Source: Sphingomonadaceae bacterium (GTDB taxonomy: Bacteria > Pseudomonadota > Alphaproteobacteria > Sphingomonadales > Sphingomonadaceae). From it: a stretch of 55,878 nucleotides of DNA. The DNA is taken from positions 1 through 55,878 of the forward strand of contig CANJUF010000021.1 in assembly GCA_947477745.1 (NCBI GenBank), read 5' to 3'. The notes beneath the pieces are model-generated. The model did not search any database and was not told where the DNA came from. It was given only the letters and a program-made list of their open reading frames with translations. Positions 28,045-37,725 of this stretch are shown here, piece after piece (within the stretch, counting starts at the first letter, position 1; every line of letters starts with the position of its first letter). The position numbers were made by a program, and so were the translations under genes.

Positions 28045-28857
28045 GTGCCGCCGCAAAGGCCCGCAGCCATGCCGGTGAGCGTTGCGGCGGGGCACCAACT
28101 GATGTGGATGGCCGCGCTGTCGCGGCTGCCGCTGCCCGCCGGGTTCGGCGCTGCTGCGCCCCGCGCGGTACCAGTGCCATTCTATCCGGCTGGCGCAGCG
28201 CGGCGCTGGTCCGCCGATGGCTGGCTGCTGCTGCGGCGCGGGGCAGGCGGAGCGCTGGCAGCCGGGCCGACCCCGGCAACATACGGCGCAAGCCAGACGG
28301 GCGCGGTGCTGCGCTACCGCCTTGCGCCCCAAAGCAGGCACCGCCCCGAGGCATACTTGCGGCTGACTTCGGCGCTCAATTCGCCCACTGACAAGGACGC
28401 GGCAGTGGGCCTCTCGGCAAGGCCGGTCGCGGCGCTGCCGCTGCGCGCCATGGCCGAGCTGCGCCTTTCGGAGCAGGCCGGCGCGACCCGGCTGCGCCCG
28501 GCGGCGCTGGTCGTGACCGAATTGCACCCGATCGACTTGCCTTACGCGGCGCGCGCCGAATTTTACGGCCAAGCGGGCTATGTGGGCGGGCGCAATGCCA
28601 CGCCATTTGCCGATGGGCAGGCGCGGATCGACAAGCGGATCGCACAGCTTGGCAAGGCGGAGCTTCGCGCCGGGGCAGGCGCATGGGCCGGGGCGCAGAA
28701 GGGCGCGGCGCGGCTTGATGCCGGACCCAGCGCGGTGCTTGGGCTGCCGGCCGGCGCGGGCGGCACAGCGCGGCTCGGGCTTGATTGGCGCATGCGCATT
28801 GCCGGCGATGCCCAGCCCGGCTCGGGCGTGGCGCTCACTCTATCCGCAGGTTTCTGA
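28045..28857 (+). CDS. Probable outer-membrane beta-barrel (NfrA C-terminal-like), downstream part of a split gene
   Basis: This 270-codon frame has the character of an outer-membrane barrel. Its strands alternate (AVLRYRLAP, AYLRLTSALN, AEFYGQAGYVGG, AELRAGAGAWAG, LGLDWRMRIAG) and it ends in LTLSAGF with terminal Phe. Placement after an NfrB-like synthase suggests the NfrA partner, which exports the polymer. No signal peptide or ribosome site precedes the GTG at 28045 or the ATG at 28069. It is in frame with the preceding small gene, so it was probably the C-terminal part of one exported protein. The family assignment is tentative. Confidence 0.55.
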   Translation: MPPQRPAAMPVSVAAGHQLMWMAALSRLPLPAGFGAAAPRAVPVPFYPAGAARRWSADGWLLLRRGAGGALAAGPTPATYGASQTGAVLRYRLAPQSRHRPEAYLRLTSALNSPTDKDAAVGLSARPVAALPLRAMAELRLSEQAGATRLRPAALVVTELHPIDLPYAARAEFYGQAGYVGGRNATPFADGQARIDKRIAQLGKAELRAGAGAWAGAQKGAARLDAGPSAVLGLPAGAGGTARLGLDWRMRIAGDAQPGSGVALTLSAGF

Positions 28858-28905
28858 CTGGCGGGTTTTCAAGCACTGCCCGGGTAGGCTAGCGTCGCGC
28901 GGGAC

Positions 28906-29820
28906 ATGGACGTCTACCTTCCCATCGCCAACCTGTCGGTCAACGGGCTCGTCATCGTCGCGCTCGGCGCGCTGACGGGTATCCTGTCGGGCATGTTCGG
29001 CGTTGGCGGCGGCTTCCTGACGACGCCGCTGCTGATCTTCTACGGGGTGCCGCCAACCGTGTCGGCTGCTTCCGCCGCCAGCCAGGTGACGGGCGCGAGC
29101 GTTTCGGGCGTGTTCGCGCATATGCGGCGAGGCGGCGTCGATTTCCAGATGGGCGGTGTGCTAGTCGCAGGCGGCATCCTTGGCACCGCATTCGGGGCAA
29201 CCCTGTTCCGCGTGCTGCAGGATCTGGGCCAGATCGATACTGTCATCAATATCCTTTATGTGCTGCTGCTGGGTTCGATCGGAACGATCATGGCGCGCGA
29301 GAGCCTTCAGGTGCTCCGCGCCGAGCGTACCGGCGAGGCGATCCCGGCGCGCAAGCGGCGGCACCATCCGCTGGTGGCGAGCCTGCCGCTGCGCTGGCGA
29401 TTCTATCGCTCGGGGTTGTACATTTCGCCGCTGGCGCCGCTGTTGCTGGGCATGGCGGTGGGCATCCTGACCATGCTGATGGGCATCGGCGGCGGCTTCG
29501 TGCTGGTCCCGGCCATGCTTTACATCCTTGGCATGAGCGCGAGCGTCGTGGTCGGGACCTCGCTGTTCCAGATCCTGTTCGTGACCATGGCGACCACCAT
29601 GATGCACGCCATGACCACCAAGGCCGTTGATATCGTGCTGGCCGGCTTGCTGCTGCTCGGCTCGGTGACAGGCGCGCAGATCGGCGCGAAACTGGCCCAG
29701 GCCGTCAGCCCGACCCGGCTGCGGCTTGCGCTCGCGGTGATCGTCCTGTTGGTGGCCTTCAGGATGGCGCTGGGGCTCGGCTATCGTCCCGACGAGATAT
29801 ACACGGTGTCGCCGCTGTGA
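28906..29820 (+). CDS. TSUP family sulfite/sulfur-compound exporter (TauE/SafE)
   Basis: This 304-residue inner-membrane protein has eight hydrophobic segments in two homologous halves. Each half carries the glycine-rich TSUP signature: GILSGMFGVGGGFLTTPLLIFYGVP near residue 25 and GILTMLMGIGGGFVLVPAMLYILG near 185. TSUP proteins export sulfite, sulfoacetate or related anions. The next gene, a TIGR02186 protein, overlaps it by four bases (GTGA), a pairing I recall from alphaproteobacteria. That suggests the two act together at the membrane. Confidence 0.9.
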   Translation: MDVYLPIANLSVNGLVIVALGALTGILSGMFGVGGGFLTTPLLIFYGVPPTVSAASAASQVTGASVSGVFAHMRRGGVDFQMGGVLVAGGILGTAFGATLFRVLQDLGQIDTVINILYVLLLGSIGTIMARESLQVLRAERTGEAIPARKRRHHPLVASLPLRWRFYRSGLYISPLAPLLLGMAVGILTMLMGIGGGFVLVPAMLYILGMSASVVVGTSLFQILFVTMATTMMHAMTTKAVDIVLAGLLLLGSVTGAQIGAKLAQAVSPTRLRLALAVIVLLVAFRMALGLGYRPDEIYTVSPL

Positions 29821-30569
29821 GGTTTCTGCTGGCCCTGATTGCGCTGGTCACGCTGACCGGTGCGCGCGAGCCCATTCTCGTGCCCGAAGTGTCGCAGCAT
29901 GAAGTGCAATTGCGACAAGGTTTTACAGGCACCGGACTGCTGCTTTTCGGTGCGATCCTTAGCCGCGACGGCACCCGCGCTGCGCGCGACTATGATATTG
30001 TCGTGATCCTCAAGGGTCCGACCCAGTCGATCGTGGTGCGCGAGAAGGCCAAGGTCGTGGGCATGTGGCTCAACGCCGACAGTACCGAGTTCCGGTCAGC
30101 CCCTTCGTTTTACGCCATCGCCTCGTCGCGCCCGGTAGCCGACATCGTCGATGACAAGACCGCCGCAATCTACGAGCTTGGCCTCAAATGGCTGCAACTC
30201 TCGCCGATCGGGGCAATCGACCCGGCTGAGCAGGTGCGCTTCTCCCGCGGCCTCGTCGATCTCAACCAGCGCGGAGGGCTTTACCGCGAGGAACCACGCG
30301 GGGTCTCGGTAAAGGAACAGGTTTTATACCAGGCGCGTATCTTCCTGCCATCGAGCGTGCCGATCGGCACCTATACTGCCGAAACCCTCGCGGTCTCGAA
30401 CGGGCGCGTGGTTGCATCGGCCAGCAGCAAGGTGGAAGTGCGCAAACTGGGGTTTGAGCGAGTGGTCGCCGACTTCGCGGAAAACCAGTCGTTTCTTTAC
30501 GGCATCCTGGCGGTAGCGATTTCGGTGCTGATGGGCTGGATCGCGGGGCGGCTGTTCGCCCTCACTTAG
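29817..30569 (+). CDS. TIGR02186 family envelope protein
   Basis: This 250-residue protein has a short signal peptide (LLALIALVTLTGA), a periplasmic domain with the family stretch VSQHEVQLRQGFTGTGLLLFGAI, and one C-terminal membrane helix (FLYGILAVAISVLMGWIAGRLF). The family is found mainly in alphaproteobacteria and its role is unknown. It starts with a GTG that overlaps the stop of the TSUP exporter gene. It may be a periplasmic accessory of that exporter; that is inference from coupling only. Confidence 0.85.
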   Translation: MRFLLALIALVTLTGAREPILVPEVSQHEVQLRQGFTGTGLLLFGAILSRDGTRAARDYDIVVILKGPTQSIVVREKAKVVGMWLNADSTEFRSAPSFYAIASSRPVADIVDDKTAAIYELGLKWLQLSPIGAIDPAEQVRFSRGLVDLNQRGGLYREEPRGVSVKEQVLYQARIFLPSSVPIGTYTAETLAVSNGRVVASASSKVEVRKLGFERVVADFAENQSFLYGILAVAISVLMGWIAGRLFALT

Positions 30570-30631
30570 CCCAATCTTAACCTTGTTGACCTAGTCAGAC
30601 GGGACAAAATCAAAGCGATTGGGTCGTCCGA

Positions 30632-31397
30632 ATGACAGATATGCGCGCGAGCGGGTTTGAACAGGCACGCGAACTCGCGGCTGACGAGGGGCCGGGAGTG
30701 GGCACGCAGCCCGTCGAGAATTCGCGCGAACCGATCGGTATGGTGCTGGAGATTGGCGGTTCGGGAAGCCAAATCGCGCTCGACCTGCAACGTCTGGGTG
30801 AATGCGCTCAAGACACCGATCCGTCAGTTGCGCTGGCTGGCCGGGTTGGCAGTCAGGTCAAGATCCGCGTCGGCAACAACTGGCTGCTGGCCAGTGTGCG
30901 CCAGCAGAAACAGGACCACTCGCCCGATCCTGCTGATCTGCGAGGAAGCGCACCGCTACGTGCCCAACGAGAAGAACGCCGACAGCTCATCGGTCGGCAA
31001 GATCCTTTCGCGCATCGCCAAGGAAGGCCGTAAATACGGCATATCTCTTGGCCTCATCACCCAGCGTCCCTCCGACCTGGCCGAAGGCGTGCTTTCGCAG
31101 TGCGGCACCATCATCACCATGCGGCTCAACAACGAACGCGACCAGTCGTTCGTCAAGGCGGCCATGCCCGAAGGCAGCCGGGGCTTTCTCGACGCGATTC
31201 CGGCGCTGAGGAACCGCGAATGCATCATCAGCGGCGAGGGCGTTTCGATTCCGATTCGCGCGACCTTCGACGATCTCGAGGAATTCAAGCGCCCGGCGTC
31301 CGAGGACCCCTCGTTTAGCCTGCTGTGGAGCAATTCCGGCGGCGAGGAGGAAATGGTGGCGCGCACCGTCCAGCGCTGGCGCGCGGGCGGGCGTTAA
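30632..31397 (+). pseudogene. HerA-type ATP-binding protein with internal deletion and frameshift
   Basis: Two reading frames hold the two ends of one hexameric HerA/DUF87 ATPase. The N-terminal HAS-barrel-like part (QPVENSREPIGMVLEIG ... VALAGRVGSQVKIRV) starts at the ATG at 30632 and runs in frame to about 30915. The C-terminal part (TRPILLICEEAHRYVPNE, GLITQRPSDLAEGVLSQCG, LNNERDQSFVKAAMPEGS) reads in another frame from about 30915 to 31397. The Walker A region and everything between is missing. An intact homologue is about 550-570 residues by recollection, so roughly 900-1000 bases are lost. Walker B-like LLICEEAH remains. The product cannot be an active ATPase. It converges on and overlaps the MATE gene by four bases. 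Confidence 0.85.
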
Positions 31398-32833
31398 GCC
31401 GGCTCGCTGCGCAGGGTGAAAGCGGCGGTCTTGGGCAGACCGAACCCCAGCCGCCAGCCGCCGCGCGAATAAGCCAGCCATGTCAGCACCAGCGCCACTG
31501 CCGCGCCGAAATCGAACGACAGCCACAGCGCATCGGCTCCAATCGCGGGATAAAGCAGGAAGTAGAACGCTAGCCGCGCCGCGTAGAGCGACAGCGCGCT
31601 GATCACCATCGAGATGATTACCACGCCGTAGCTGCGCAGCACGCCGACCATGATCATCATCAGCCCGTTGAAGATGTAAGACCAGCTCGACATGAGTTGG
31701 ATGTGCTCGGCCAGCGGAATCGCCTTGCTGCCCGCGCCCAGGAAAAGCGCCAGGATCGGATCGGCCACCAGCACCAGAAGCACGAACAGAAAAGCTGTCA
31801 GCGCTGTGGTCACCACCAGTCCGGCGCTGACCGTGCCCGATACCCGGTCGTGCCTGCCCGCGCCGATATTCTGCGCCGCCATTGCCGATACGGTGATCGA
31901 AACCGCCATCGCCGGCATCTGGATGTAGTTCCAGATCTGGATCATCGCGCCATAAGCGGCGGCGGTCAGCGCTCCCTCCCGGTTGACGAGGCCAAGCATC
32001 ACCAGCGTCGCTGACGAGGAAATGACCATCATCCCCCCCATCGGCACGCCCTTGGTGACGATGTAGCCCAGATCGTCGCCGCGCGGCCACAGGAAGGAAA
32101 ACTCGCGTCCCCGCAGCCGCAGCGGCAGATCGCGCCAGTAGATCCAGCCGACCATCGCCATCGCGCCGATGAAGTTGGAGACCGACATCGTCAGCGCCGA
32201 TCCGGTGATGCCCATCTCGGGAAACGGGCCAAGGCCGAGGATCAGCACCGGGTTGAAGGCTATTCCGAGCGCCGAGGTCAGTAGCATTGCATAGAACGGC
32301 GTCTTGGCGTCGCCCACCGAGCGGAAGCCTACCCCGATCAGCATCGAGAAGGTCGAGAACGGCATCGAAATAAAGGTGACGCGCAGGTAATCGGAGGCGA
32401 ACTGGCGGATCTGCGGCGGCGTCGACAACAGGCTCAGCAGCTCCTCGGTGAAGATCCAGCCGAGCACCGCGCAGATCACCGAAAGCCCCACGCAAAAACC
32501 GATGCCCGCGCCGAACGAGCGGCGCGCCTCGGCGATTTCGCCCGCGCCGATGAACTGGCCCATCTTGACGTTGGTCGCCAGGCTGAAGCCCCAGACGGCG
32601 GTGAAGGCGAGGAACATCACCATGTTGGCGCTGGCCGTCGCCGCGAGCGCCTCCTCGCCGAGCAGCTGCCCGATCCAGATCGCATTGGCGGTCATCCCGA
32701 AGCTTTGCAGCAGGTTGGTGCCCAGCGTCGGCAGCGAGAACAGCACAAGCGTCTTCAGGATCGGCCCGACGATGAAGTCGTGGCCGGCCGGCACCTCTTC
32801 TATGGGAAACTCTTCGGGGTTGGCTTCGCTCAC
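31394..32833 (-). CDS. MATE family multidrug/cation efflux transporter
   Basis: This 479-residue inner-membrane protein has 12 hydrophobic segments arranged as two pseudo-symmetric halves. The family pattern near the start is FSLPTLGTNLLQSFGMTANAIWIGQLLG, and the second half opens with TKGVPMGGMMVISSSATLVMLGLVNREG. MATE proteins export cationic drugs or metabolites using Na+ or H+ gradients. It overlaps queE by four bases (ATGA) and is the last gene of the valS-queE-MATE operon. The substrate is unknown. Confidence 0.92.
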   Translation of the reverse strand: MSEANPEEFPIEEVPAGHDFIVGPILKTLVLFSLPTLGTNLLQSFGMTANAIWIGQLLGEEALAATASANMVMFLAFTAVWGFSLATNVKMGQFIGAGEIAEARRSFGAGIGFCVGLSVICAVLGWIFTEELLSLLSTPPQIRQFASDYLRVTFISMPFSTFSMLIGVGFRSVGDAKTPFYAMLLTSALGIAFNPVLILGLGPFPEMGITGSALTMSVSNFIGAMAMVGWIYWRDLPLRLRGREFSFLWPRGDDLGYIVTKGVPMGGMMVISSSATLVMLGLVNREGALTAAAYGAMIQIWNYIQMPAMAVSITVSAMAAQNIGAGRHDRVSGTVSAGLVVTTALTAFLFVLLVLVADPILALFLGAGSKAIPLAEHIQLMSSWSYIFNGLMMIMVGVLRSYGVVIISMVISALSLYAARLAFYFLLYPAIGADALWLSFDFGAAVALVLTWLAYSRGGWRLGFGLPKTAAFTLRSEPA

Positions 32834-33564
32834 GTGCCTCTCGTGTCGCCATGCAAGTGGATATGCAAGCGATCGGTGAACTTAACGCCATGTTCGTTGC
32901 ACAGTTGCGTGAGCCAGTGGGCGCGCTCGCGCAGCACCCCGCTGTCGCGGCCTTCGGGCATCAGATAGATGCGCTCCGCCGGGATGGCATGGCGGCGCTT
33001 TATCGCCAGTATCTCGGTGAGGTCGGCCGGATCGGCCACCACGAACTTGAACCAGGCGCGCGGGTCCGCCGCCCAGGCGTCCAACCGCTCGGGGATTAAC
33101 GCAAGCTCGGCCGGATTGCCCGAATGCGCCAGCTTGGGCGAGACATTGTACTGGTCAACGAAGGGATCGAGCAGGGGGTGCGGGTCGACCGTGCCGTTGG
33201 TTTCGATCTCGACCGTGAGGTCGGGCAATTCGCCCAGCATCCGGGCAAGCGCTGGGCCTTGCAGCAGCGGTTCGCCGCCAGTGATGACGAGGCGGCGGCG
33301 GCCAAAGGAGGCCATGCGCGCGGCGGCATCGAGCTCATCGAGTGTGACCTGATTGGCCTTGCGATCGTAAGTGGCCGCGTCGCGATGCGGGCGATTGTCG
33401 CCCTCAAAGCGCCAGGTATAAGCGGTGTCGCACCACTGGCAGGCAAGGTTGCAGCGCGACAGGCGGATGAACACGCAGGGCAGCCCCGCGCTCGGCCCTT
33501 CGCCTTGCGGCGCGGCGAAAATCTCGGGCTCGCCGGGGGTTATGGTGGCGAGCGTCAGCGGCAT
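32830..33564 (-). CDS. queE: 7-carboxy-7-deazaguanine synthase
   Basis: QueE is a radical SAM enzyme that converts carboxytetrahydropterin to 7-carboxy-7-deazaguanine in queuosine synthesis. Cluster ligands are Cys38, Cys42 and Cys45 in RCNLACQWCD, the C-x3-C-x2-C spacing. The SAM-binding stretch VITGGEPLLQ and ETNGT follow. The length of 244 residues fits the longer QueE type. The start lies one base after the valS stop, and its end overlaps the MATE gene, so it is translationally embedded in the operon. Other que genes are not in the window. Confidence 0.94.
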   Translation of the reverse strand: MPLTLATITPGEPEIFAAPQGEGPSAGLPCVFIRLSRCNLACQWCDTAYTWRFEGDNRPHRDAATYDRKANQVTLDELDAAARMASFGRRRLVITGGEPLLQGPALARMLGELPDLTVEIETNGTVDPHPLLDPFVDQYNVSPKLAHSGNPAELALIPERLDAWAADPRAWFKFVVADPADLTEILAIKRRHAIPAERIYLMPEGRDSGVLRERAHWLTQLCNEHGVKFTDRLHIHLHGDTRGT

Positions 33565-33565
33565 G

Positions 33566-36490
33566 CTACCCCAGCCTTGTCAGCGCGGCGGCGAGCCGCT
33601 CGGCCTCGGCGCTGTGGTGAGCGTGATCGGCCCGCGCCTTTTCGACCGCCTCGGGCTTGGCCTTTTCGACGAAGGACGGGTTGTTGAGCCGGCCTTCGAG
33701 CGATTTCGCTTCCTTGGAGGAGGCTTCAAGCGCCTTGGCGAGGCGGGCCTTTTCGGCCTCGATGTCGATCACGCCTTCGAGCGGGATGATGTAGATAGCG
33801 TCTTCAACAATGATCTGAGCCGAATTGCGAGACAACGTCGCCGCGCCATCACTGGTGAACGCGATTACGCCGTCCGATGTGATCGAATCGGGCAAGGTGT
33901 TACCTATGGCTTCGATCATCCTATTTAAGCCTGCCATACGAACCAGTGTCTCTTGGTAAAGGTCGTATGCATTCGAAACGAATTGGTTTTCCGAGTAGAG
34001 CTTTGGCGAAAGCTTTGTCTTGTAAGGGATTGAAAGATCAGCCCTAAATGACCTGAACGCTGATACCGTCTTAATGATCCATTCAACTTCGCGCTTGGCC
34101 TCCGTATCGACACTCGTGCCCGGCTCGGGCCATTTGGCGGTTATCAGCGGATAGTTCGCCCGCTCGCCCAGCTTCGACCACAGTTCCTCGGTGACGAAGG
34201 GCATGAACGGGTGGAGCATGACGAGGATCTGGTCGAGCACCCAGCCTGCGACCGCCTTGGTCTCGTCGTCGAACGCGCCCTTGATCAGTTCGATATACCA
34301 GTCGCAGAAAGTATCCCACACGAAATGGTAGATCGCGTTCGCCGCCGCGTCGAAGCGCAGGTCGGCCATGGCCTGATCGAGTTCGGCCAGCGTCTCGACC
34401 ACTTCGCCGATGATCCACTTGTTGACCGCGAGGCTAGCCTCAGGCGCGGCAATCTTGGTGCTCGCGCCGATGCCATTGGACTGGCAGAACCGCGCCGCGT
34501 TCCAAAGCTTGGTGGCGAAGTTGCGGTATCCCTCGACCCGCTTCTCGTCCATTTTCACGTCGCGGCCCTGGCTCTCCATCGAAGCCATGAAGAACCTCAG
34601 CGCGTCCGCGCCGAACTGATCGATCAGCAGCAGCGGATCGACGACGTTGCCCTTCGACTTGGACATCTTCTGGCCGTCGGCGGCGCGCACCAGTCCGTGT
34701 AGGTAGAGCCGCTTCCACGGAACATCGCCCATGAAATGCATGCCCTGCATCGCCATGCGCGCATCCCAGAAGAACAGGATGTCGAAGCCGGAAATGAGCA
34801 GGTCGTTGGGGTAGTGGCGCGTGACCAGTGCGGCGTCGTCGGGCCATCCCAAGGTCGCGAAGGGCCACAGCGCCGAGGAGAACCAGGTGTCGAGGACGTC
34901 CCCATCACGCCAGATTGGAACCGATTTCCCCAAATCGAATCCGTCACTAAAGAGCAGATTCAATGCCGACAACTTATCCTCACACAAGATAATTTCTCGG
35001 TCCCCGATGCGATCCGAATAGTAATTTTTGGCTGCTGCCAATGCATCTTTTTCTAACCCAGCTACGAAAACCTCGTCCTGCATTTGGGTTGAATTGGCAG
35101 TAGCGAAATCGTCGCTGACGTCGAATGAGAGGTCAGGCCAATTTGGTGTCAACTTTTCGTCGGCTGAATATGCGTGAGGCCCATACCACGCCGGGATCCT
35201 GTGCCCCCACCACAGTTGCCGCGAGACGCACCATGGCTGGATGTTCTCCATCCAGTTGGACCAGGTTTTTTCCCACGTCTTGGGGACGATCTCGATGCGG
35301 CCGTCCTTGACCGCCTGGATCGGCGCCTTGGCCAGTTCGGCGGCATCGACATACCACTGGTCAGTCAGCCACGGCTCGATCACCACGCCGCCGCGGTCGC
35401 CGAACGGGGTGGCGACGACGCGGTCCTCGACCTCGCCGAGCAGGCCGAGCGCGTCCATCTGCGCGACCACCATTTTGCGCGCTTCGAAACGGTCCAATCC
35501 GACGAGGTCCGCCGGGATCAGCCCGTCCGCCGTCTGCACGATCCGCGCCTCTGCATCGAACATGTTGAGCATATCGCCGGGCGCGATTCCGGCGCGCTTG
35601 CCCACCTCGAAATCGTTGAAATCGTGGCCCGGCGTGATTTTCACCGCGCCCGAGCCAAGTTCCGGATCGGCATGTTCGTCCGCCACGATCGGAACCAGCC
35701 GCCCGGTGATCGGCAGCATTACATGCTTGCCGATAACGCTTAGATATCGCGGATCTTCGGCGTTCACCGCCACCGCCATGTCGGCGAGCATCGTCTCGGG
35801 CCGGGTCGTGGCGACGACGATATGGTCCGCGCCATTGTCCAACTTCACGCCGTCCGCCAGCGGATAGCGGAAGTGCCAAAAATGGCCCTGCACCTCGCGC
35901 GTCTCGACCTCGAGATCCGATATCGCGGTCTTGAGCTTGGGATCCCAGTTCACCAGCCGCTTGTCGCGGTAAATCAGGCCCTGATTATAAAGGTCGACGA
36001 ACACCTTGACGACTGCGCGGGTGAAGTGCGGGTCCATGGTGAACTGCTCGCGGCTCCAATCCATCGAGCAGCCCAGCCGCCGCAGCTGCTGGGTGATCGT
36101 GCCGCCGCTCTCGTGCTTCCATTCCCACACCTTGTCGATGAATTCGTCGCGCGAGTAATTGGTGCGATTGTCCTGCCGCTCCTCCATCTGGCGCTCGACC
36201 ACCATCTGGGTGGCGATCCCGGCATGGTCGGTGCCCACGACCCACAGCGCATCCTTGCCGCGCAGCCGCTCATAGCGGACAACCACGTCCTGCAGCGTAT
36301 TGTCGAGCGCGTGGCCGATGTGCAGCGATCCGGTGACGTTGGGCGGCGGGTTGACCAGGGTGAAGGGCGCGGCATCGGGACGCTCGGGCCGAAACAGGCC
36401 GTTCTCCTCCCAATGCGCATACCATTTCGCCTCGATGGCGGCGGGATCGAAGGTCTTGTCAAGCGGGGAGGCGGGCGGCGTTTCGGTCAT
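33566..36490 (-). CDS. valS: Valyl-tRNA synthetase
   Basis: ValRS charges tRNA-Val. The 974-residue class I synthetase has the HIGH motif in [14 protein letters not shown] near residue 50 and KMSKS in [16 protein letters not shown]. The CP1 editing domain contains [10 protein letters not shown], and a C-terminal coiled-coil arm ends the protein. The start at 36490 (MTETPPASP) has an AAAGG site; an upstream ATG at 36544 is less likely. Two internal stretches, about 33900-34080 and 34920-35100, have clearly lower GC (about 44-46% by hand count). They encode unusual insert-like sequence, which suggests recombination with a foreign valS. The frame is intact throughout. Confidence 0.96.
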   Translation of the reverse strand: MTETPPASPLDKTFDPAAIEAKWYAHWEENGLFRPERPDAAPFTLVNPPPNVTGSLHIGHALDNTLQDVVVRYERLRGKDALWVVGTDHAGIATQMVVERQMEERQDNRTNYSRDEFIDKVWEWKHESGGTITQQLRRLGCSMDWSREQFTMDPHFTRAVVKVFVDLYNQGLIYRDKRLVNWDPKLKTAISDLEVETREVQGHFWHFRYPLADGVKLDNGADHIVVATTRPETMLADMAVAVNAEDPRYLSVIGKHVMLPITGRLVPIVADEHADPELGSGAVKITPGHDFNDFEVGKRAGIAPGDMLNMFDAEARIVQTADGLIPADLVGLDRFEARKMVVAQMDALGLLGEVEDRVVATPFGDRGGVVIEPWLTDQWYVDAAELAKAPIQAVKDGRIEIVPKTWEKTWSNWMENIQPWCVSRQLWWGHRIPAWYGPHAYSADEKLTPNWPDLSFDVSDDFATANSTQMQDEVFVAGLEKDALAAAKNYYSDRIGDREIILCEDKLSALNLLFSDGFDLGKSVPIWRDGDVLDTWFSSALWPFATLGWPDDAALVTRHYPNDLLISGFDILFFWDARMAMQGMHFMGDVPWKRLYLHGLVRAADGQKMSKSKGNVVDPLLLIDQFGADALRFFMASMESQGRDVKMDEKRVEGYRNFATKLWNAARFCQSNGIGASTKIAAPEASLAVNKWIIGEVVETLAELDQAMADLRFDAAANAIYHFVWDTFCDWYIELIKGAFDDETKAVAGWVLDQILVMLHPFMPFVTEELWSKLGERANYPLITAKWPEPGTSVDTEAKREVEWIIKTVSAFRSFRADLSIPYKTKLSPKLYSENQFVSNAYDLYQETLVRMAGLNRMIEAIGNTLPDSITSDGVIAFTSDGAATLSRNSAQIIVEDAIYIIPLEGVIDIEAEKARLAKALEASSKEAKSLEGRLNNPSFVEKAKPEAVEKARADHAHHSAEAERLAAALTRLG

Positions 36491-36606
36491 GGCCGCGCCT
36501 TTGCCAGCGCCCGGGGATTGGCGCAAGGTCGAGGGCGTGTGCACTAGTGATCACATCGGCCAAGCCGCTTGCCGCAACCGCGAATTTGCCCCATTACCCG
36601 GCGACA

Positions 36607-37725
36607 ATGCGCGATGGGGCTGACTTCGAATTACGCGCGGGCGAAAGCGGCGCCTCTGACGGCGTGCTGGCGTTGTCCGGCTCGCTTCGGGTCCACGCCA
36701 TCGGCGAGCTTGACCGGCGGCTGAGCGAGGCCGCGCCTGGCTTCGCCCGCCTGGATCTTTCCGAGGTGAACGACATCGACACTTCGGGCGCATGGCTGGT
36801 CATGCGTCTTGCCGAACACCAGCAGGCCGAGATTGTCGGCGCGAGCGACAAGGCCGCGCGGCTGATGCAGGCACTTTCCGACATTCGCGAGAGCGACGCC
36901 GAGCCGCCACTGCGCGAAACCCTGCTTAACCGTACGATTGTCGAGCTGGGGCAGATCGTCGTCGGCTGGGGCCGCGGTTCGCTGTCCATTCTTTCGTTCC
37001 TGGGCGCGCTCATCGTTACCTTCGGCGAACTGATCCGTCATCCCGGACGGTTTCGCGGCAAGGCGCTGGTCCACCAGATGCAGCTGGTGGGGATCAACGC
37101 GCTGTTCATCATCGGGCTGATGAGCTTCCTCGTCGGCATCGTCATCGCCCAGCAGGGCGCGGTGCAGCTTCGCCAGTTCGGCGCGGAGATTTACACGGTG
37201 AACCTCACCGGGCGGCTGGCGTTTCGCGAGCTGGGCGTGCTGATGACCGCGATCATGGTCGCGGGCCGCTCGGGTTCGGCCTTCGCGGCGCAGATCGGCA
37301 CGATGAAGCTGACCGAGGAAGTCGATGCGATGCGCACGATCGGCGTCTCGCCGATGGAAGCGCTGGTCGTGCCGCGCGTGCTTGCGGGCATGTTCATGAT
37401 GGTGGTGCTTGGCTTCTATGCCTCTATCGCCGCGATCATCGGCGGCGCGTTTATCTCCGCCTTCACGCTGGGCATCCCGTTCTTCAATTTCCTGTCACGC
37501 ATCCAGGATGTGGTGCCGCTGCACGATCTGTGGGTCGGGCTGACCAAGGCGCCGGTGTTCGGGCTGATCGTCGCCGTCGCGGGCTGCTATCAGGGCATGC
37601 AGGTGCGATCGAACGCCGAGGAAGTCGGCCAGCGCACAACGCAGGCGGTGGTGACCGCGATTTTCGCGGTGATCGTGCTCGATGCCTTCTTCGCCATTTT
37701 CTTCACCGAGATCGGCTGGGCATGA
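36607..37725 (+). CDS. mlaE: MlaE-type lipid ABC transporter permease with N-terminal STAS domain
   Basis: MlaE is the permease of the Mla system, which moves phospholipids between the inner and outer membranes. Residues 1-95 form a STAS/MlaB-like domain (LRVHAIGELDRRLSEA, LDLSEVNDIDTSGAWLV). The permease domain follows with five or six membrane segments and the family stretch RELGVLMTAIMVAGRSGSAFAAQIGTMKLTEEVDAM. A separate mlaB is therefore not needed. I took the ATG at 36607; a GTG at 36547 in the same frame is possible, and neither has a strong ribosome site. It is divergent from valS and overlaps mlaF by four bases. Confidence 0.92.
   Translation: MRDGADFELRAGESGASDGVLALSGSLRVHAIGELDRRLSEAAPGFARLDLSEVNDIDTSGAWLVMRLAEHQQAEIVGASDKAARLMQALSDIRESDAEPPLRETLLNRTIVELGQIVVGWGRGSLSILSFLGALIVTFGELIRHPGRFRGKALVHQMQLVGINALFIIGLMSFLVGIVIAQQGAVQLRQFGAEIYTVNLTGRLAFRELGVLMTAIMVAGRSGSAFAAQIGTMKLTEEVDAMRTIGVSPMEALVVPRVLAGMFMMVVLGFYASIAAIIGGAFISAFTLGIPFFNFLSRIQDVVPLHDLWVGLTKAPVFGLIVAVAGCYQGMQVRSNAEEVGQRTTQAVVTAIFAVIVLDAFFAIFFTEIGWA

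Noticed and set aside
30987..32891. 634-codon minus-strand frame overlapping the MATE gene
   Set aside because: It is an out-of-frame shadow of the MATE coding strand, with Arg/Gly-rich composition and no domains.
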